DNA of 8,605 nt, taken from positions 1-8,605 of the forward strand of contig CAMAXB010000122.1 of NCBI GenBank assembly GCA_945862035.1, given 5' to 3'. The stretch is from Opitutus sp. GAS368 (GTDB lineage: Bacteria; Verrucomicrobiota; Verrucomicrobiia; Opitutales; Opitutaceae). The notes beneath the pieces were generated by a model, which saw only the letters and a list, made by a program, of their open reading frames with translations, searched no databases and was not told the origin of the DNA. Both the position numbers and the translations under genes were made by a program. Within the stretch, counting starts at the first letter, position 1. The number at the start of each line of letters is the position of its first letter. Shown here one piece after another: positions 5,859 through 8,605 of the stretch.

Positions 5859-6503
5859 ATGCGCCTGCTCTGGATATTCCTCGGTCTTGCCGTCCTCGTT
5901 CTGATTCCATTCGGGATCTGGTCAGACGATCTGATGTGGGACCAAGCCACCGCCGTGGCTTGGATCGAGCGCTTTGATCGCTGGGGCTGGTTGGCGGGCA
6001 TGGGCCTGCTGGTGGTCGACCTCTTCCTGCCCATTCCGGGTACGGTCGTGATGTCGGCCATGGGCTATTTGTATGGTATCTGGCTGGGCGGCGCGGCCAG
6101 TGCGACGGGTTCGTTTCTCTCGGGGCTGCTGGCTTACTCGCTCTGCCGTCGGCTGGGCCGGGGTGCGGCCGTGCGGCTGGCCGGAGAGAAGGACCTGGCG
6201 CGCGGTGAGCGGCTGTTCGCCCGCTCGGGCGGCTGGCTGGTGGCCTTCTCGCGCTGGTTGCCCGTCTTCCCCGAGGTCATCGCCTGCATGGCGGGACTGA
6301 CCCGGATGCCACCGGCCGCATTCCTGACGGCACTCGCCTGCGGCGCGGGGCCCATGGGTTTCACCTATGCGGCGATCGGCCACCTCGGCGTCGAGAATCC
6401 AGGGCTCGCCGTGGCGCTGAGCGCCGTCGTGCCGCTGGCGCTCTGGCTGCCCTTCCATCGTTGGCTCCGCCGGCGCGAAGCGGGGCCAGACGGGACGGCC
6501 TGA
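5859..6503 (+). CDS. DedA/TVP38 family (VTT domain) membrane protein
   Basis: A 214-residue integral membrane protein with a VTT/SNARE-associated domain, the DedA group linked to lipid flipping and membrane homeostasis. Visible: a first hydrophobic helix (3-21), the re-entrant-type block VVDLFLPIPGTVVMSAMGYLYG (52-73) with an acidic residue (Asp54) followed by PIPG, a glycine-rich helix 76-96, SRWLPVFPEVIACMAGL (131-147) with Arg132 and Gly146 as in the family, and helices near 152-172 and 178-196. The C-terminus is basic. The ATG at 5859 directly precedes the first helix. The frame is open far upstream to 4971, but that stretch is antisense to the split-barrel gene and includes the 9-nt array, so it is not coding. 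TGGAGG lies at 5837-5842, 16 nt from the ATG, farther than usual, and the bases between are C/T-rich. Its stop abuts the stop of the polyphosphate kinase gene. Confidence 0.9.
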   Translation: MRLLWIFLGLAVLVLIPFGIWSDDLMWDQATAVAWIERFDRWGWLAGMGLLVVDLFLPIPGTVVMSAMGYLYGIWLGGAASATGSFLSGLLAYSLCRRLGRGAAVRLAGEKDLARGERLFARSGGWLVAFSRWLPVFPEVIACMAGLTRMPPAAFLTALACGAGPMGFTYAAIGHLGVENPGLAVALSAVVPLALWLPFHRWLRRREAGPDGTA

Positions 6504-8605
6504 CTACGCCAGCACCCGGGCCCGCTGGCCGGCAGCGGCGATGAAATAGGCCTGGGCCGAGAAGGACGGCGCGTCCACCGCCCGCGCCACGGGCAGGTAG
6601 GCGCCGTTGGCGTGGAGCTCGCGGGCGTGCTCGTTGTCCTGCAGTTCCATCCCGAACAGCTCATCGGTCATGAAGCGCCTCAGCCCGGGATCGAGAATGG
6701 GAAAGACCACCTCGATCCGACGGAAGAAATTGCGCGGCATCCAGTCGGCGCTGCCTGCGAGGATCAGCGGCTCCGCGCCGTTGTTCTCAAAGTAGAATAC
6801 GCGGGCGTGCTCAAGGTAGCGGGCGACGATGGAGCGCACGCGGATGTTCTCGCTCAGGCCGCGAACCCCGGGCACGAGGCAGCAGACTCCGCGCACGATC
6901 AGTTCGATCTGCACGCCGGCCTTCGACGCCTCGTAGAGACTGTCGATCGTGGCCTTGTCGACGAGGGAGTTCATCTTGGCCATGATCCGGGCCGGCCGGC
7001 CGGCGGCGGCGTTGTCCCGCTCGCGGCCGATCAACTCCTGGATGCGGGCGTGGAGGTTGAACGGCGCGACCAGCAGGTGATCGAAGGACGGGTCGCGGGA
7101 GAAGCCGGTCAGGGAGTTGAAGAGATTGGCCACGTCGGACGTGATCTCCTCGCGGGCGGTGAAGTAGCTGAGATCGGTGTAGAGGCGCGCCGTCCGGGGA
7201 TTGTAGTTGCCCGTGCCGAGGTGCACGTAGCGCCGCATGCCGCGCGCCTCGCGCCGGACCACGAGGGAGCATTTGCAGTGGGTCTTGTGGCCGACCAGGC
7301 CGTAGACGACATGCACTCCGGCCTCCTCCAGCTGGCGGGCCCACTGGATGTTGTTGGCTTCGTCGAAGCGGGCTTTGAGCTCGACCAGCGCGGTGACCTG
7401 CTTGCCGTTGTGCGACGCCGCGATGAGCGCTCGGACGATCGGGGAGTCGCCGCTGGTGCGGTAGAGCGTCTGTTTGATTGCGCACACCTGGGGGTCGTGG
7501 GCGGCCTGCTCGACAAATTCCACGACCGGGCTGAAACTATCGTAGGGATGGTGCAGCAGCACATCCCTTGACCCAATGGTATCGAAGGTGGTTCCGGGCT
7601 CGCGCAGCGGCGACGTGCTCACCGGCGTGAACGCGGGGAACTTCAGGTCCGGCCGGTCGAGCTCGTAGAGGCTCATCAGCCGCAGGTGATTGAGGGGACC
7701 GTTGAGCCGGAAGACGTATTCGTGGGAAAGCTCCAGATGCCCGCAGAGCATCTGCAGAATCTCGTCTGCGACTCCGTCCTCAATTTCCAACCGGACCGCC
7801 GCGCCGCGCCGCTGATTACGCAGTTCCTCCTCGATCTTTTTCAGCAGATTCTCGGCCTCTTCCTCGTCGATGTAGAGGTCGCTGTTGCGCGTGACCCGGA
7901 AGGCGTGGGCGCCGTGGACGTGGTAGCCGGGAAAGAACGAGCCGGCGCAGAGCTTGATGATTTCGCTGAGGAAGAGGTAGACCTGCGGGCCCGGTGCATC
8001 CGGATCGGCCCGCACGAGACGGGGCAGGATCCGCGGGACCGGAAGCAGCGCCAGCAGATGGTCGACCTCGGCGGTGTCGGGATGGTCGAGCGAGACCACC
8101 ACATTGAGGGTCTTGTTGGCGAGCTGGGGAAAGGGATGGGACTGGTCAATGGCCAGCGGCGTGAGCACCGGCTGGATCTGGTCCTGGAAGTACTGCCGGG
8201 CCCAGTTAAGCTCGTTGGGCGTCAGTTCCTTGGCGCTCTTGAACAGAATGCCCTCGGCCGCGAGGGACGGGAGTAATTGCTCGTTCCAGCAGCGATACTG
8301 GTCGTCCACCAGCGAGGCGACGACCGAGTGGATGCGACGCAACTGCTCACGCGGCCCGAGACCGTCCACGCTTGATTCGGTCACGCCGTTGTCCACCTGC
8401 TGGATGATCCCAGCCACGCGAATCTCGAAGAACTCGTCGAGATTGGAGGAGACGATGGCGAGAAACTTGACCCGCTCGAGGAGCGGATTGCGTACGTTCT
8501 CGGCCTGCTCGAGGACCCGGCGGTTGAAGGCCAGCCAGGAAAGCTCGCGGTTGAAGTAGGCGTAGCGCGTGGGCAGTTCTGGCGGACTGACGCTGGTGGT
8601 CAGGC
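6504..8605 (-). CDS. ppk1: Polyphosphate kinase 1 (5' end cut by window)
   Basis: Makes inorganic polyphosphate from ATP, reversibly, through a phosphohistidine. The frame is open to the window edge: about 699 residues are visible against roughly 690-720 for the family, so only a few N-terminal residues are missing. The N-terminal domain opens with YFNRELSWLAFNRRVL and NLDEFFEIRVAG, hallmarks of PPK1. Next come DQSHPFPQLANKTLN, LLHHPYDSF, LYRTSGDSPIVRAL, KARFDEANNIQWA and HKTHCK. The phospholipase-D-like active site shows HLGTGNYN, whose His (codon 7223-7221) matches the phosphorylated histidine, and a second His in EHARVFYF. The C-terminal domain with AGSADWMPRNFFRRIEVVFPI is complete. A GTG at 8417 is an internal Val (RVAGII), not the start. 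The stop is TAG at 6506-6504, directly against the convergent DedA-type gene. The enzyme is typically cytoplasmic or membrane-associated and serves phosphate storage and stress survival. Its promoter lies outside the window. Confidence 0.97.
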   Translation of the reverse strand, partial: LTTSVSPPELPTRYAYFNRELSWLAFNRRVLEQAENVRNPLLERVKFLAIVSSNLDEFFEIRVAGIIQQVDNGVTESSVDGLGPREQLRRIHSVVASLVDDQYRCWNEQLLPSLAAEGILFKSAKELTPNELNWARQYFQDQIQPVLTPLAIDQSHPFPQLANKTLNVVVSLDHPDTAEVDHLLALLPVPRILPRLVRADPDAPGPQVYLFLSEIIKLCAGSFFPGYHVHGAHAFRVTRNSDLYIDEEEAENLLKKIEEELRNQRRGAAVRLEIEDGVADEILQMLCGHLELSHEYVFRLNGPLNHLRLMSLYELDRPDLKFPAFTPVSTSPLREPGTTFDTIGSRDVLLHHPYDSFSPVVEFVEQAAHDPQVCAIKQTLYRTSGDSPIVRALIAASHNGKQVTALVELKARFDEANNIQWARQLEEAGVHVVYGLVGHKTHCKCSLVVRREARGMRRYVHLGTGNYNPRTARLYTDLSYFTAREEITSDVANLFNSLTGFSRDPSFDHLLVAPFNLHARIQELIGRERDNAAAGRPARIMAKMNSLVDKATIDSLYEASKAGVQIELIVRGVCCLVPGVRGLSENIRVRSIVARYLEHARVFYFENNGAEPLILAGSADWMPRNFFRRIEVVFPILDPGLRRFMTDELFGMELQDNEHARELHANGAYLPVARAVDAPSFSAQAYFIAAAGQRARVLA

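Noticed and set aside
6612..7571. 319-codon plus-strand frame opposite ppk1
   Set aside because: It is antisense to strongly conserved PPK1 motifs and has no family signal of its own.
6504..8417. Polyphosphate kinase starting at the GTG at 8417
   Set aside because: Upstream codons encode the conserved PPK1 N-terminal block (YFNRELSWLAFN, NLDEFFEIR), so this GTG is an internal valine.
1..8605. tRNA, rRNA, CRISPR array, insertion sequence, prophage or defence genes
   Set aside because: No cloverleaf, spaced repeats, transposase or integrase motifs, or recognised defence domains were seen on either strand; the only repeat array has no spacers.

Overview
The window is about 8.6 kb of GC-rich bacterial chromosome holding eight protein genes, two of them cut by the window edges. 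The mix of families (ThuA, Gfo/Idh/MocA oxidoreductase and xylose-isomerase-like epimerase in a row) and several start codons preceded by pyrimidine-rich leaders without a Shine-Dalgarno site suggest a Verrucomicrobiota member, perhaps of the Opitutaceae. That placement is an inference from style, not from a marker gene.

Layout. Bases 1-2665 (+) carry a likely sugar-catabolism operon: the 3' part of a TIM-barrel sugar phosphate isomerase/epimerase, a Gfo/Idh/MocA NAD(P)-dependent oxidoreductase, and a ThuA-domain protein with a signal peptide. It meets a two-component system on the minus strand (2679-4831): an OmpR-type response regulator, then a membrane histidine kinase whose GTG start overlaps the regulator's stop by 4 bp. 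Bases 4832-5345 hold no convincing gene. They contain a purine-rich plus strand, a 9-bp-stem hairpin, a terminator-like hairpin pointing to the plus strand, and a striking array of 9-nt repeats that also folds into a long hairpin. A small FMN-binding split-barrel protein (minus) and a DedA/VTT-type membrane protein (plus) then diverge from a 66-bp spacer. The DedA-type gene ends directly against the 3' end of polyphosphate kinase 1 (minus), which runs off the right edge.

How the genes relate. The first three genes plausibly oxidise and rearrange a sugar or glycoside, with the ThuA step outside the cytoplasm. The two-component system is self-contained, and no target gene is evident beside it. 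The split-barrel protein, DedA-type protein and polyphosphate kinase look like household or stress genes with no obvious shared pathway.

I do not see a clear new biological system. The points most worth checking are the arginine in place of the expected Thr/Asn at position H+4 of the kinase's phosphoacceptor motif, the 9-nt repeat/hairpin element, and the plus-strand terminator that follows no recognised gene.
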